NCBI RefSeq assembly: GCF_003254395.2
Contig: NC_037640.1
Location: 1,329,501-1,393,500, forward strand
Length of the DNA stretch: 64,000 nt
Reading direction: 5' to 3'
From: Apis mellifera
Lineage: Eukaryota; Arthropoda; Insecta; Hymenoptera; Apidae
Shown here: positions 41,250-54,953 of the stretch, piece by piece
Layout: each line of letters begins with the position of its first letter
How positions within the stretch are numbered: position 1 is the first letter of the stretch
The notes under the pieces: model-generated
The model's input: only the letters and a program-made list of their open reading frames with translations
What the model was told of the DNA's origin: nothing
Databases searched by the model: none
Made by a program: the position numbers and the translations under genes

Positions 41250-41800
41250 TCAGATAATTTCGAACGAACCCGAATAGATGAAACTGCAACCCCCCTGAAG
41301 TCTGTCGCTCGTTTATCATCCATGTGATCATTCGTGGTGGAACGAAGCTGTTTTCAAAGAGAAGCATGATAGTGCGATAAAAAATTGCGCAGAAAAACGA
41401 TAATGGATGATAATTTTTTCTCTCTCTCTCTTTTCTAATCTATACTCCCGAGATTGTTTATCGATCTCTCCGAAATTATACTGCATAAAAGAGAAGGCAG
41501 ACGAGGAGGAAGACATTTTTTTTTTTTTTCCAACTATTTTTTCCTTTTCTAAGATCTCGTGGCTTTTTCCTTTCGTTGGCCCTTGCTATCTCGCGTGAAA
41601 AGGGAAAGCTGCTGCGAAGTAAACGAAACCCTTTCATTCCAGATATCTTTAATCGTGCCGACATAAAGAATGTCTACGACACTGAAAGTCGTAGAGAGGT
41701 CACCGCCTAGGTCATTCAGCGAGCTAGACAATACCTTCTTTTATCAAGACCAAGCAGATATCTGCTTTGCACGTGCATTTATCCGCGAATTCCTTTTCTT
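41250..41800. other. GC-normal intronic island with a hairpin
   Basis: There is a perfect 8-bp stem, TCTACGAC (41673-41680) with GTCGTAGA (41688-41695). The overlapping short frames on both strands show no coding signal. Confidence 0.3.
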
Positions 41801-44263
41801 TTCTTTTTTGTTACATTTAAAAGTTGTTTAAAAGTTTAAATGCGAAAAAATTTAAAAAAAAAAAATAGAATAAAATCAAGTCATGCAACAAATTTATTTA
41901 TCATAAAGTTTGCCGAATAAAGGAAATAAATTCAAAATAACCATCTTTATTTTTAATTATCTCTAAATAAATTTTGTATTTTCTATCTATTAATTTTTCT
42001 TTATGTTCGAATAATTGTCAATATCAATAAATATTTATTACAAAAATCCTTTATCTCATCTCGAAAATATGAGTATTTTTTAACTTTTGAACAATGGTCT
42101 ATATTTCTCGTATATGCTTGTAGCTTATCTTCTTAACAATCTTCTAAGCGAGATGGAACTTTAATGGAACACCGGAAACAATTTGGAGGGAAGTTCAAAA
42201 TATAGAAACTGATATAAATTTTCAAGAGTCGAGTCATTGTCATCGATAATCCATTATCGAAAAGCGATTACTAATGAAATAATTTGTCTTATTTTTTGAA
42301 ATAATAAAATCGGAATTTATTTATCTGTTTAACAAAAATATCTTTTAATAAACACCTTTTAATATGCAAATAATTGAAATTAATAAGATAAGAAAATAAC
42401 AAGGTAAGAAAATCAGAGAAAATCATTTTCATCCATATTCAAAAGATTCGCTAACAAGAATTACCATCAACGTGGATTATGGATTGCAGACATGAGAATA
42501 GATTACTAGGTCGTCGTACCTGTATATCTTCGTTACCGTATAAATTTAGAACAGATCGTGATCGTGATATACCAGATGTCAAGAGAGATTACGTTGAGAA
42601 AAATTGGATTTTCAATAAAAAAAATAAACTGTTGACTCGATAAGATTTAACTTATTAATTTTGGGGATGTAGATGAGCGACGTGATGATCTCATTACAAT
42701 GACAAGTTAATATTTTTAATCTTGTATTGTCTAGCGGTCTATTAAAGTGGATATAGAATTCATTCTGATCCAAATAAAAAAGTTCTTATTTCTATCATTA
42801 AATTAGTTTTCAATTGACTTCTCTTTCTATCTATGAATTGTTAATTTTTAAAATTTTAAGATACAAAAAAATTTTGAAGGTTAGAAAAAAAAATATAATG
42901 TGAACTTTTAAAAAAATATTTTTAAAATATGAAAATATAAAATATGAAATATTTAATTTTTTATTTTAAAAATTATTCAAATCATTAAAATTTTTAAATA
43001 AATGTTTTCTCATTTAAATTTCATAAAAAATAAATTTTAATTAAATTTCATTAAATTTTATAAAAACTAACATTAGTTGGCTACATTCGTTTTTTATAAT
43101 CTTTTCCTTTTTGAAAAGGACCTAAATATCTATAAAGAAACGTTTAAAAACTATTTATAATAAATGACTAAAAAAAATATATCATTGAAAATGATTGTTC
43201 AAATGATAAAAAAAATCTTTCAAAAGTGGCCATAAAAATGCATTGGAATATCATTATATTATTTAATATAATCTTAAAAAAAAAAAAAATAAATTCTATA
43301 TTTTCATATTTTCAAAAAATTTTTTTTTAAAAATTCACATGCTTTTCTCATTAATATTCAATATTTGGAAAATTATTCTGTCGAATTTTGTACTGTTATG
43401 TACAAACAACTATTTACATGGAAATACGGTTGAATTCTCTATTTATTCGATGAATATTAATAATCCAATAAACACAATCATGCTAAATCACTATAGAAAA
43501 TAAAAGTATCAAATTAACATAAAATAATATTTTTATGATAGGAAAAAATTATTATCTTGAACATGAATATTATAATTATAATAATTTTATATATTTTATG
43601 GAGTTTTTTAATTACATTAAATAGTGATAATAGTTTTATCATTATTATTTTTTATTCAATTTCAATTAGTGCATAAAAATATTTAATTTTTGCTTTAATT
43701 TTAAAAAAGACAATTAAATGCAATGAAAATAGCAAAATAACATAAAAAAAATAATCATATAAGTGGAAATACTGTGGATTAATAACAGTTAATAACAGTT
43801 TTATTTGTACTTAATCTTCGTAATTACCGGAATGGTAATCTGATATTAAATATAACTGTATTTTACGTTCTTTTTATAATTATTAAATGATGTAATATAT
43901 AAAATTCATTACATAAGATAATAAATATTTTATATCGTATTATAACCAAAAATTTAAAAAGGTTATATTTTTAGAATGCTCTTTATGTACATACTGATTA
44001 CATAATGCATAAGTTTTGGAACTTTCTTTCTATCTTTATCTCTTATTAAGATCAAGACGCCCGACTTGATATCTCTATTTCTTTTATACAATCCAAAAAA
44101 TAAAATAGTTAATTTAATAATCCCTTAAACTTTTATTAAATTTTGAATTAAGAATGAATATGTAATAATAAAGAAAATATAATAAATAATGTAATATAAT
44201 TCATCAATGTTTAATTAATTAAATCTGTAATTTCAATATTATAAAGGTTAAAAATATTTAAAA

Positions 44264-44510
44264 TAATTACTTAGAATATGAATTATCAATATATATTATA
44301 TATTCGAGATATCATTAAAAATATTTTTAATACTGTATATTATATTTTTTAAAGTTTCAGATCTTTTGGAGCTAAAGATGATTGAGACAGTTATTTAAAA
44401 TATAAATTATCAATTATATATATAATTACCACTTAAGATAATCATTAAAAATTATAAATATTATAAATATTTTTAACCTTGTATATCTACTTCCAAAAGT
44501 TTTAGAAATA
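44264..44510. repeat. Diverged tandem duplication of about 115 bp
   Basis: Two successive segments share AATTATCAAT..ATATA, then ATCATTAAAAAT, TTTTTAA and TATA blocks in the same order. They are clearly related but diverged. Confidence 0.45.
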
Positions 44511-44811
44511 TGTAAGATACGTTTTATTATCGATTTAGGAAAAATTATTATATCCTTGAATCATTATTAAAATTCCATCCACTGTAAATAAATTTCAATC
44601 ACATTTTTATAGATCGATTAAACTAACTTTTCAAAAAAAAATTCGCAAAATACGCTTCTCTATCTTCATACAATCCAACTTCTCGTTTTCTCTCGAAGAA
44701 AAATTTGATTCGCAACGAACGACAAGAATAATGGTAGTTTCTATACACGTGAAAAAAGAGATTCGAAGAACAGACGAGAAAGGAACCGAACCGACAAAAA
44801 CAGGGTAATAA

Positions 44812-45072
44812 ATGGATGTGATGAATAATAACTTGGTTATTGAAAGAAAATTCCGGCCGATACGAGTTCTGAAACTCCGAAACATTAGCCCAGTTTCCAC
44901 GAGCAACGGAGCTAAGGTATCGAAATCTCCCTCTCCACCCTCCTATCTTCTTCTCTCCCTTTCGCCTTTCGTCTTCCAAGTTCTCTCGGTGTACGCTTTG
45001 GCTGCTGCTACCGATGAGCCAATGTCCCAACCTACCAACCTTCGTAGTTGCCTTCAAGCCACGTCCGCATAA
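44812..45072 (+). other. 86-codon ATG open frame of uncertain status
   Basis: The frame starts with ATG and ends at TAA in a GC-normal island. Its middle contains a 45-base pyrimidine-rich stretch ending CCAAG, which could equally be the acceptor of a plus-strand exon beginning near 44982. The product is not recognised and I do not call it a gene. Confidence 0.15.
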
Positions 45073-45140
45073 TGGCTATTCAGATAGCGAATCGATTTAT
45101 TTCCCCAGAGGGTTTCGGATACTTGGAACCTTTCTCTTTC

Positions 45141-45177
45141 TCTCTCTCTCTCTCTCTTTCTCTCTTTCTCTTTCTCA
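45141..45177. repeat. (TC)n-rich tract
   Basis: TCTCTC and TCTTTC repeats in a GC-normal island. Confidence 0.85.
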
Positions 45178-46682
45178 TCCCCCGTGAACTTGGAACAAAT
45201 CCTCCTCCATTCTCGTGCTCCAAAAATTCTTTTCTATCATAAAATGTTTTTCCGCGGAAACCGAATTCGACGCTATCTCTTTATTTCGAGCGAAAAGGAA
45301 TCGCGAGACGTATATAGAAATTTTATCAAACGAAATGTAAGAAAAAGGAAGAATGTAATCTCCGTCTTTTTAATGCCCATCATAGCATTACCTGGTAAAA
45401 CTGGTAGGAGGATAAAAAGAGACGCGGCTCGTATTGCCTTATAATGGTCCTATGTACGTTAAAAATACGGTCATAATGGATACTTTTTTAACGATTATGA
45501 AATAAAATATCGCTTTAACTTTTACGTAAATTCGTAAATTTGAATTTTTGAAAAATGCAAGTTTCCCTGAAATTTTTGAAAAGTGATAATAATACATTTA
45601 AACAAGTCGTTTTTAACATTTGTCTAATTTCTTTTTAAAAAAACTTGAGAATTATTATTATTTTTTTTTTTTAACTTTTTAGAAGATTATTGTAGTAAAA
45701 ATAATAATGAAGTGAAAGTTATTACAATAATGCATTTTTAATTTTATATCAAAATGAGATAATTATTCTTTATTAAAGAGAGAGATAGAAGATTTTAAAA
45801 ATCCCAAAGTTCTTTTTTATTTTTGTTTTTTTTTATATTATTATTATATTAATGCTTTTATTATTAAAATATTCATATTGAGTTTAAATAAAAATTGTAA
45901 TAAAAATTGTCAATTTTATTTTATGAAAATATTATATCTGAAGATTAATCTTTTCTATATTTATGTATTAAAATTAATACACATAGATGCATGTAAGAAA
46001 ATTGCTGAGAATATATTTTTAACAATTATCGAATGACACCAAGAAAATATGTATTTATTGCATTTATTAGAACTCTATCATTGCGATATAATATTTATTC
46101 AAGTAGACATTAAGAACGAGAACTCAGTATTTGAGTTAAGAATGTTAAACATTGAGTTAGAAATACAAAAGAAGAAAAGAATAACACAAATACTCGTGTA
46201 AACAGTTTCAAGAATTAGTAGGGATTACTCCGCCATTAGCTAAATAAACTTATCGACATCGCATATATTAACATATCTTTTACAGAATTATCAAAGAATT
46301 GCAAAATGGAGAAACAATTTTTATAATTATTTTTGTAATACATTTTCCAATATAAATAAATAATATAAAAATAAAAATAAATTTACTTTAAACATTTTAT
46401 TATGACGTTACATCTTTTTTATTTAACTAAAAATATGAAAATAACATTATTTCTAATTATTTTCCTTTTTTAATATATAGAATATCTGTTTCATCTAAAT
46501 ACAATGAAATAATTTAAAGAAAGAATGTTATGAAAAAAATATTACAAAAATTATTTAATATAAGAAGATGTATTATGCAGTATTAATAGTTTAATAATTT
46601 TTCTATTAGATTTTTTACTTTTATGTATAATATATTAATTATTCATATTTTAAATAAAATGAAATTGCCAATATAAGATATT

Positions 46683-46958
46683 ATTATATTCATGAAATAT
46701 CTTTGATCAAAACAAACGCGAAAGATATACAAAAACGTCACTTGAGGTTTATTCATTAGGTTATAGGCAATCGAAGTTTCTATTGAATCAAACGAGACGG
46801 AGGTGTGGCAGAGATAGAGCAATCATTCTATCTCCGTTTCGCTTCATTTAACACAACTTCAAAAGCCTATAATAACTTAATAGAAGACTCAATCGATTTT
46901 GTGTGTTTGTGTTTATTCTAACCCTTCAAAGATACGCCCCACCCACGAATATATTAAC
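46683..46958. repeat. Fold-back (MITE-like) repeat, copy 5 (complete)
   Basis: This copy keeps the centre best: GAGACGGAGG..GAGATAGAGC, then ATTCTATCTCCGTTTCGC, flanked by GGTTTATTCATTAGGTTATA on the left and its mirror on the right. It ends at CGAATATATTAAC. The GC-normal island at 46960-47190 follows directly. Confidence 0.8.
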
Positions 46959-47859
46959 ACCTCACATAATCCTGGCTTATGACAACGTTACTCATCAGTG
47001 CTATCCCCAGTTTACGATCCTTAAATACATTCGACTGCCATTGTCGACTTAGCACGTATCTCGTGCGCCATTCATCGACAATATTTCGACAGTGTATCGA
47101 TAAGAATTGACGAATTACACGCTCATAAAAAAATATCAATATCATTCTTGTACCTAAAGATATGTAATTTAATATCACATTCTGCAACATCAATTCATAA
47201 TTTTTGATGAATTTTTGATTTATCTATAAAATTAGAAATAGATCCATAGTAGTCTAATATTTTTTTTCATTTCATATAATATTGCTAGAAGCCATATATA
47301 TATATTTTGCATATATATTAGGTAATTTGTAATATAAATTAATTTTATAAATCGTTTAAACATGGAAGAATATATAATAATATATATAGAATAAAGAATA
47401 TAGATATTTGTTAAGAATAATTATGATAATTTCAAAATTCAAGATAATACTGAAATTGTGATAACTATAAAAAAATGAAAAAGAGTTTAAGAAAAACAAT
47501 TTTCAAATTAACAATTTTTTAAATAATACTGACGATGATTTTAATTCTTATGACGATAAAACTTTAAATTTAGTTAGATTGTTATAATGAGCAAAAAAAA
47601 AATATTACAAATGAACTAAAGGTAATTAACTTTTCCATAAATATTCTACTTGATAGAGATTGGCATTAAATTGTGATAAGAATAATTGATTCAATACTTT
47701 CAAAATTTTCAACTGATCAAATAGACAAAATTATTCTAAAATAATTAAAATCAAAATTGAACATATTGTTAAATAAACGAAATCACAATAAAATGTCTAA
47801 TATGAAAAATCTAACGTGTTAAATGGAAGAAATGATAGAAGCAATGAAGAAACTCTCAC

Positions 47860-48598
47860 CTTGTTCGGGTATCCGTTGTATCGAAGAAGTTTCTTGCAGC
47901 ATTTGCCGCGATTCTCGTAATAAAACATCTGGACCATATCTGCGCGATCGGTCGCCGCGCTGACGGTGAACGGTGCACCGTCCGTTCCTAAACTCCTCGA
48001 GGAGGAGGCCGACTGCTGTTGGGCCGGTGATTCCCGGCGGCCGATCGGCACGCACGGGCACCACCCCGAGACCATCACACCGATCGACCCGGATCCACCC
48101 CGATCCACGTCTCCTTCCTTCGCCAATTCCTCCTTCTATCGCTGAACGTTGCTTCTCATCTTTCTTCCTCCTCCCCTTCCTCTCCTTTCGTTCCCCTTTT
48201 CCCTCCAATCCTTCTTCCTTCTCCAAACCGTGCCCTCTCTCGTTCTTCTCCTTTTCCACCCCTCTTCTTAATTATTCCACCGTTCCTCTTCGTTAGCCTC
48301 TTCGCAGGTACTTCCCACTTTACAGATAATTTTCCACAGTTCTTTGGTACTTTCTTTCTTTTTTTTTTTTTTTTCGCCTCCTCTTACTTTGATAAATACT
48401 TTAAGAAGAAACTTCGTTGACGTTGACGCAATTTCCTCGCCTTTGTGCTCGTTATTCCCACCATCGAAGTTAGATTTGCTGCTCCCGTTGCCACGCCGTT
48501 TTCCTTTGCTGTTGTAGTTGACGCCTCCAACGTTGTCGTCGTAACGTTGGAGTTTTATTATCTTCTATCAAAATTATCGATCCTTGCCACCTTTCGTC
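47860..48598 (-). CDS. Exon 2 of unrecognised 198-aa protein gene: 5'UTR plus residues 1-72 (coding 47860-48075)
   Basis: On the minus strand a pyrimidine-rich acceptor (TTTTTTGTTTAG) ends at 48599 and a strong donor (AAG then GTGAGAG) follows 47860. The proposed ATG is at 48073-48075 in good context (G at -3 and +4). It is the first ATG in this frame after an in-frame TAG. Residues 1-46 are Ser/Gln-rich and look unstructured. Residues 47-72 look like ordinary folded protein: a second Met at 47, FYYENRGK, a Cys pair at 59-60, then a basic Lys/Leu/Arg run. There is no signal peptide. Two upstream ORFs precede the start (48136-48159 and 48384-48464). The intron after this exon is phase 0. Start choice is uncertain; Met47 is the alternative. 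Confidence 0.6.
48136..48159 (-). other. Upstream ORF of 7 codons in exon 2
   Basis: An ATG at 48157-48159 opens a seven-residue frame closed by TAG, 61 nt before the proposed start codon at 48075. It could dampen translation of the main frame if this 5'UTR is correct. Confidence 0.35.
48384..48464 (-). other. Upstream ORF of 26 codons in exon 2
   Basis: An ATG at 48462-48464 opens a basic 26-residue frame ending in TAA. The same frame is open upstream of the ATG for about 27 codons, giving a Thr/Ala-rich stretch. A donor-like GTAAGAG follows 48388, so an alternative exon ending there is possible. Confidence 0.3.
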
Positions 48599-50523
48599 CT
48601 AAACAAAAAATTGGTTTTTACAAAAGTTGCATTGAAGAATCAATCTTTTTAAAATTACAATACGGCATATATATCCGTTGTGACGAAAAATTATTACACA
48701 GCGGGAATATTGCCAGGTATAAATATTAAAACATTTAATCAAAAGATCTTTGAATTGCTTCTCAACTTCGTGAGAAATAGTTGTACGATAACTTTTGGTC
48801 ATAAATTTTGAATCCTCTGTTTTCTCGTCTCTAAATTCCCTCAAAAATTATTTTACACTAGAAAGTTGATAAAAATAAATAAATATATTTTTTCTAAAGA
48901 AAATTTTCAAAATTCAAACAATCTTAAACGTTTAAAAAAATCTTTTAGATAACTATTATTAATTGAAAGATTAAAGCATTCGCCTTGTAATACTCTTTTT
49001 AAAAGTTGATGTATGATTTTTTTCTTACATTATTCCGTGCTTTGAGTAAAGTACGTTATAGATATTTAAAATATTTTATCGATTTCAATGTCGATAGCAT
49101 GCTTCTCATTCAATGAAAGCGTGGAAGAAGGCGGTAAAAAAAAATCATGTCTTTTAAAAAAGAATTTCAATTTTTAAATTTATAATAATTTTAATTGAAT
49201 AAAAAATTTTATAAATATTTGAGAATCGTTTGAATTTTTTTAATTCTTTTTCTCTAAAAAAATCTTTTTACTTATTTTCTAGCATAAAATGATCTTTAAA
49301 TTGAAAAACTTCAATTTAAAAACATGAAAATAAAACGTTTAAATGAAATGAAAATTTTATGAAAATTGATTATTTTTCATATAGCAGATTCAAAGATTCA
49401 TAACGTTATAATAATATTTCTTGTTTCTTACATAATGTGATTGTATATAATCACATTATAAAAGTTTTTTTATAAATTATTTCATTCAATATATATTTTA
49501 CAATAATATACAGTGAAACATCAAACTTCGATTATTTTAAATGTCTATTATCCAATTAATATTATCGTTATCAATATTCATATAATAAACTTTCTTAACA
49601 TACAAAAAAGTATCTACATGTATATTATAACATATTAAAATATTTTTTAAAAAATGAATTAATATTTAACGTAATATACGCTACATTTTAAATTAAAGCA
49701 ATAATCAATAATCAATAATTTTAGATTTAATTCCTATAATCATAAATTGCGTCCGTGTATGCATGTTTATCCATGCTGCTCGATTATCCGAATAATTCGA
49801 TTTTCCGAGTCATTTTCCAAATGATTCAGATAATTGATGCTTTATTATAATTTAATTATAATTTAATATAAAAATAAAAGAAAAATATATCAATATAATA
49901 TAGATGAAAGAGTAACATATATAATAATAAACAATATAAAATAACAGGACCGAGAAAAAAATAGTAATTATATAAATAAGATAAATATATAATTTAATAC
50001 CAACTTATATAGTGTATTTTATATTTCAAAATACAAGAAAATTGAATTATATATATATAAAATATAATATGATATTGAAAGTTATAATATTTATTACAAC
50101 ATCTAAAAAAAATAAGAAATGAAAAGAACATAATTATCTTTCATATTTATTACAATTCATATTTCAAATAAACACAAAATTAATATTTATATCAAAACTA
50201 ATTAGTAAGTAATACTTGCTTATAATTTAAACATTAAATAAAAAATAATTTATCTTCAAATAATTTATAGAGATATTTTCAATCATCTAATATTTATTTC
50301 AATATTGTTGTTTCAAATTTTTCCTGACAACAAGTTTGTGCCATTACACTTGAACACATTTTCAATGACGAATCATAAAACACTCTCTTTCACAAAAGAA
50401 TTCAGATAATAATTCTAAGATCCAAAATTACTATTTTCGATTTCAAATATTCTCTATCGATCTGTTGCCGACAATATTCTTCGAATAGAGACAGCTGACA
50501 ATATATAATATACAAAATGTATA

Positions 50524-50746
50524 TAATATATTCATAGGATATTTTTCGAGAGTTGATTTTAGAGATCAAAACGAGCACAAAAGTTGATATAATAAACAAT
50601 CAAGCAAGATAGAAATGTTTCGCTTTATATATATCCAGTAGAATTTTGTTTATAACTTAAAAAAATAAACTTTAACCAAATTTTATCAACTTTTTATTTT
50701 TAGCTTTTAGAATCAATTTTGCAAAAATGTCTCACGAATATTAACA
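50524..50746. repeat. Fold-back (MITE-like) repeat, copy 6
   Basis: The outer arms are well preserved: TATTCATAGGATAT and TTTTAGAGATCAAAACGAGC on the left, TAGAATCAATTTTGC and CACGAATATTAAC on the right. The centre is shortened. Confidence 0.7.
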
Positions 50747-50849
50747 CTTTGTAGAAATAAATAATGACATTCACACCGATATCATCGCAAAGATAATTGC
50801 CACGAAATTAAATATTATCAAATATCTCATTGGTCAGGTACATTGTAAC

Positions 50850-52700
50850 GTAAATCGCGATTCATAAATCGCTATGCGAAAGAATATTCCAACGCGTATC
50901 ACGTGCACGAATCTCGTTTAAAAAGATTAAACCGAAGGCCAGATTTAAAAGCATTTCGTGCAGTTTATCACTTAGTACGTAGAAAGTATATAAAAAAAAA
51001 ACATCTTGAAATTGAAATACGATCTTAACTACAAGTTAAAGTATAGCTAAATTTCTTGTATAAAGGAAAATTAATTTCCAATAATATCGAGTGCAAGAAG
51101 TAAAAATGTAACAATCGTTCGCCATCTTGTCAAATATGAACGCTCGCCGGAAATTCGTTGGAGAAAGAAACCCCGAGAGAAAAATGAGTGCAGCGGAAGT
51201 GATATCGAGGTGATTCCTTGCACGAGTTCATTGATTCTTCCGCGCTGAAGAACGAAGGGATTCGATTTCTCAGATATCCGAAAGTCGAGGAGATCGAGAA
51301 ATTCGATCGTTCTATCACGCGATTCCGTTCAAGGATTAACTTCAAAATCAACGCGTAAAACGGGAAACATTGAAAGAAGGAAGAAGAGTCGATTGATGAG
51401 TCGAACGATTTATTGCGATAAACGACGGATCAAATTAATTTTTCGTTGTATTTCGGATTCATTTTTGAAGAGAAATTCGAGCTCGACCACACGGTAATAA
51501 TACCAACGAACGCTGGAAAAAAAAAGAAAAGAAAAGATTATGTTCAAATTTGCAATTCATGAGAGGAAGCGACGATATTTGTCGTCGACGAAACAGCAAT
51601 ATTTGCAGGATACGCTAGCCGACCTAGTTCAAGGATGACGCCTAGACGCCTGGTTCCTGGTACCTCGCGATACTTTTATTTCCTTTCTTTCCCTTTATTC
51701 CCTTGCGACTAACTCGGTGACGTACTCATGTATATATATATATATATATTTTGAACATAACTTCCTTCTAAGATATTTTCCACGTGATACACGAGAAGCG
51801 ATTAAATTTGAAAACGGCAGAAATAAAGGAGCAACAAAAGTGATAACTGTTGTTTATGGAGAAGAAAAAAATTTCCTCCTGTAATGTAACACTTGGATGG
51901 CGGATAATGCATTCAACGTTCAACGGCTGATATAACTGTAAAAACGAGCTAAATCTCGAGCCATATCTCATTTTCGCGTTATTCGATGAAAAATTGAAGA
52001 TTTTGTCGATATCTTGTGACATCACAGCTATCAATAAAACATAAACGATTTATTACACGTTTCGGATTGTTTTTGTTCAACGAGAATGCAAATCGAATCT
52101 GTTCCTCTTCTGTTCATCTCAACAAAGAAACGATCGATAAATTTTATTTTATTATTTATCGTTAACAAAAAGTTATACATTCTCCTGTCTTGTTTGCTTC
52201 TGACACTTTGATGCAAATCAAGAGAGAGAATTCTAAATTTGAAAAATTGCACTCGCATTCATCGCGCGAGAAAAAATATTCTTTCGATTAATTTTTTTAA
52301 AAGTCAAAGCAATAATTTCATCCTCTTTTAATTTCTCATAATTCCCTCCCTGCTCTTCTTTTTTTCTTTTTGTTGTGACCTTTTTCAATTTTTCGTCGAA
52401 AATGTACCACATCGCGGAAGAATGCGAACGTTTACCGACCGCGAAAAACTATCCAAGTGTTTTATATGGAGCTTTCGATACAGAATGACCGATTGGCCGT
52501 TGGTGCATTTGGGGGAGGGCTGACAGGAATGGATGCGGCGAAATGGAAACCGCAGGTTCGGCAAACTCCCCGAAAATCGGGCGGAAACTCGCGCTTCTGA
52601 CCGATCTGTACACGTCCAGGTTTTACCAGCCATGATTCCGCTCGAAGCAAATACAGTAAACCGATTTTAAATTTCCAAACTTGATTCACCTACATAACTG
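50850..52700. other. Long GC-normal island in intron 1
   Basis: There is no convincing exon. A minus-strand ATG frame of 82 codons (52385-52633) starts in good context and contains a donor-like GTAAAC near its end, so an alternative first coding exon is conceivable. A (TA)n run lies near 51730-51750. Confidence 0.25.
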
Positions 52701-54953
52701 CATAAACATTGCGACATCGCTGTAAAAAATTCCATTATTCGCAACGTCATCAATCATCGAATTTCCTCGCAATATTCTTTTTCGATTTATATCTCTTATA
52801 TACGTGACGTTTTTCGTTCAAACGATCATATAAATCGAAGCGTGATACGATATCATTGTTGAGAAGAAAGAAAGGGAGGAAGAAAGAGAAACTGATGATA
52901 ATTCCTTATTGTTTAATCTTTTTCCAGATTTATTGAGATTTATTGAAGAAATATATACGTATTTATTACAGAAATATGTTTATGTATACATAGATATGGG
53001 TTTTAAGAAATTTTATTTGGAATTACGTTATCTTAATATTGCTTTTTAAAATTATTTAAAAAATAGTTTATTTTTCGAATAATATTAATTCATGAAATAA
53101 ATTATTCATTTGCTATTTGATTTCGATGAAAATAAGTAGTTTTTAATGTAAAGCATCAAATTTATATTTTTATTATTTTTGATTAACATTATTATATTAT
53201 TGTTTACTAAAAAATTATTTAACTTATTATAAATATTCTTATCTCAAATTTCTTTAATCAAATAAAGAATATAAGCTCAATTAAATTACTTATCGAATAA
53301 TAAATAGCGTTATTTGAAATATTTTTAAATTTATAATTTGAAATAAATTTTTCCCGCATCTGTATATACATTTATCAGATTATGAATATATAATAGTTGG
53401 CGAATTTGATAATATTAACTTCTTGCCTCACAATTTAATCGTAAAATGTAGAATCGACAAATGCTATTTCATTTCGTTCAAAACTTGTTCAAAACTTTTA
53501 TAAATCGGGCAAAGTAAAAAGATGAAAATTTTTTAAATTTTCCATGTTTTTGTCGAGTATGATTTGCGATAAATAGCTTTCAAAGTTGCATGACATTTTC
53601 CAATTATACACTGGAAACTCATGACGTTATACACAAAGCAAGAGGTTAATTACTAAATTGCGGATTTTTATGTAAAACTTGTTCAAATAACATATCTGAC
53701 AAATATATCATTATTTTAAATGTATGCAAAATTATGCAAAATGTAAACACATATTGATCATAAAAGTATCTGGTTACGTATGTCCAGTATACTTTATGAA
53801 AAATTGTACAAGAATAAAAGAAACAATTCAACATCTATATTCACAATATTATTTCATTTTATAATGATATAATAGAATCATTTTTTAAGGAATACTTGGT
53901 AAAAAATTAAAAATTAAGTATTACTTAATAAGGAAAAGATTTTGGCATTATTTATATATTACAAAATACTCATAATTTTTATTATAGTATAATAAAATAT
54001 AACAATAAAATTTCATTAATAGTTTATTTGAAAAAATTAATTTATTTATTGAAATAAATTCTATATCATAATAATGGAATATATACACTATTTAAAATAG
54101 TGTTCTGTTTAAATCTTTTTATGTATTATGCTGTTTAGAATTTTTGCAAATATTGTGCCACTGTATTTTATTTAAAATACGATTAAATTTGTTTATGATA
54201 TTTATTTATCATAATTATTATATTTACAAAACTGGTATTCATTTATATTTATCTAAAATATTCGAAATACGTATGAAAAGTATATATTTACATAGAAATC
54301 TGTACTAAATTAACGAAAGTATAATAACCGATCATTATATTGTTAATATCATTATATTCATCATATTAAAAGATTAATTTGTCATCAAATCTAGTTCATT
54401 CACATAGGGGTAAATTACTGCCATCGATAATCTATCAGACAATGACATTTTTCTTTCAATACACTTTTTACAGGAGCAGAATTTTAATACACAGAAACTA
54501 AATTTCTTTTTAAGCAAATTTTTAAGCAAAAAGTATATAATCATTCTAAAGACATTTTAAAGTTACACTAGAAACGTCAATGAATAGAAACGGCTCGTTA
54601 AAAATTGAATGTCTAGTTTTAAATGGTTCTCTAAAATGAATTTTAAAGTAAAAAAAAAAAAAAATAGAATAAAAATTCGTTGCAAAACGAATGTTGAATT
54701 ATTATTCGCGAAAAGAGGCAAACATTTGACAGAGAATTGCAATCTTGATTGGAATCGAATATCTTACGTAACAATGTATTGTACTCTAAGCATGATCATA
54801 GTAAGGTTTGTTTGGACAATCAACATTCGTGTTAACAATACGAAAACAGAAAAGTGACATAATTAAAAACACACGTTTCGCATAAATATGTTTTCTATAC
54901 ATGTGAAAATTTATCATAAAATGAAAAGATCAAAATCATAAAGGTAGACGTAC
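52701..54953. other. AT-rich remainder of intron 1
   Basis: No feature is supported. The plus-strand frame at 54609-54857 is A-rich and looks like chance. Confidence 0.45.

Larger units (their letters stand above)
27246..47859 (-). other. Intron 2 (20.6 kb)
   Basis: This is the largest intron. It carries ten or so GC-normal islands, including the 2.2-kb block at 38.0-40.25 kb with CT microsatellites and an X-box-like palindrome. It also has a (TA)n tract at 33878-33917, a T25 run at 34948-34972, and fold-back repeats at 35580-35850 and 46683-46958. The many islands suggest embedded regulatory DNA. Confidence 0.45.
48599..54953 (-). other. Intron 1 (6.4 kb)
   Basis: This intron is bounded by GTACGT after exon 1 and TTTGTTTAG before exon 2. 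It contains a fold-back repeat at 50524-50746 and a long island of ordinary composition at 50.85-52.7 kb. The remainder is AT-rich and featureless. An alternative first exon in the island is possible but not shown. Confidence 0.45.
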
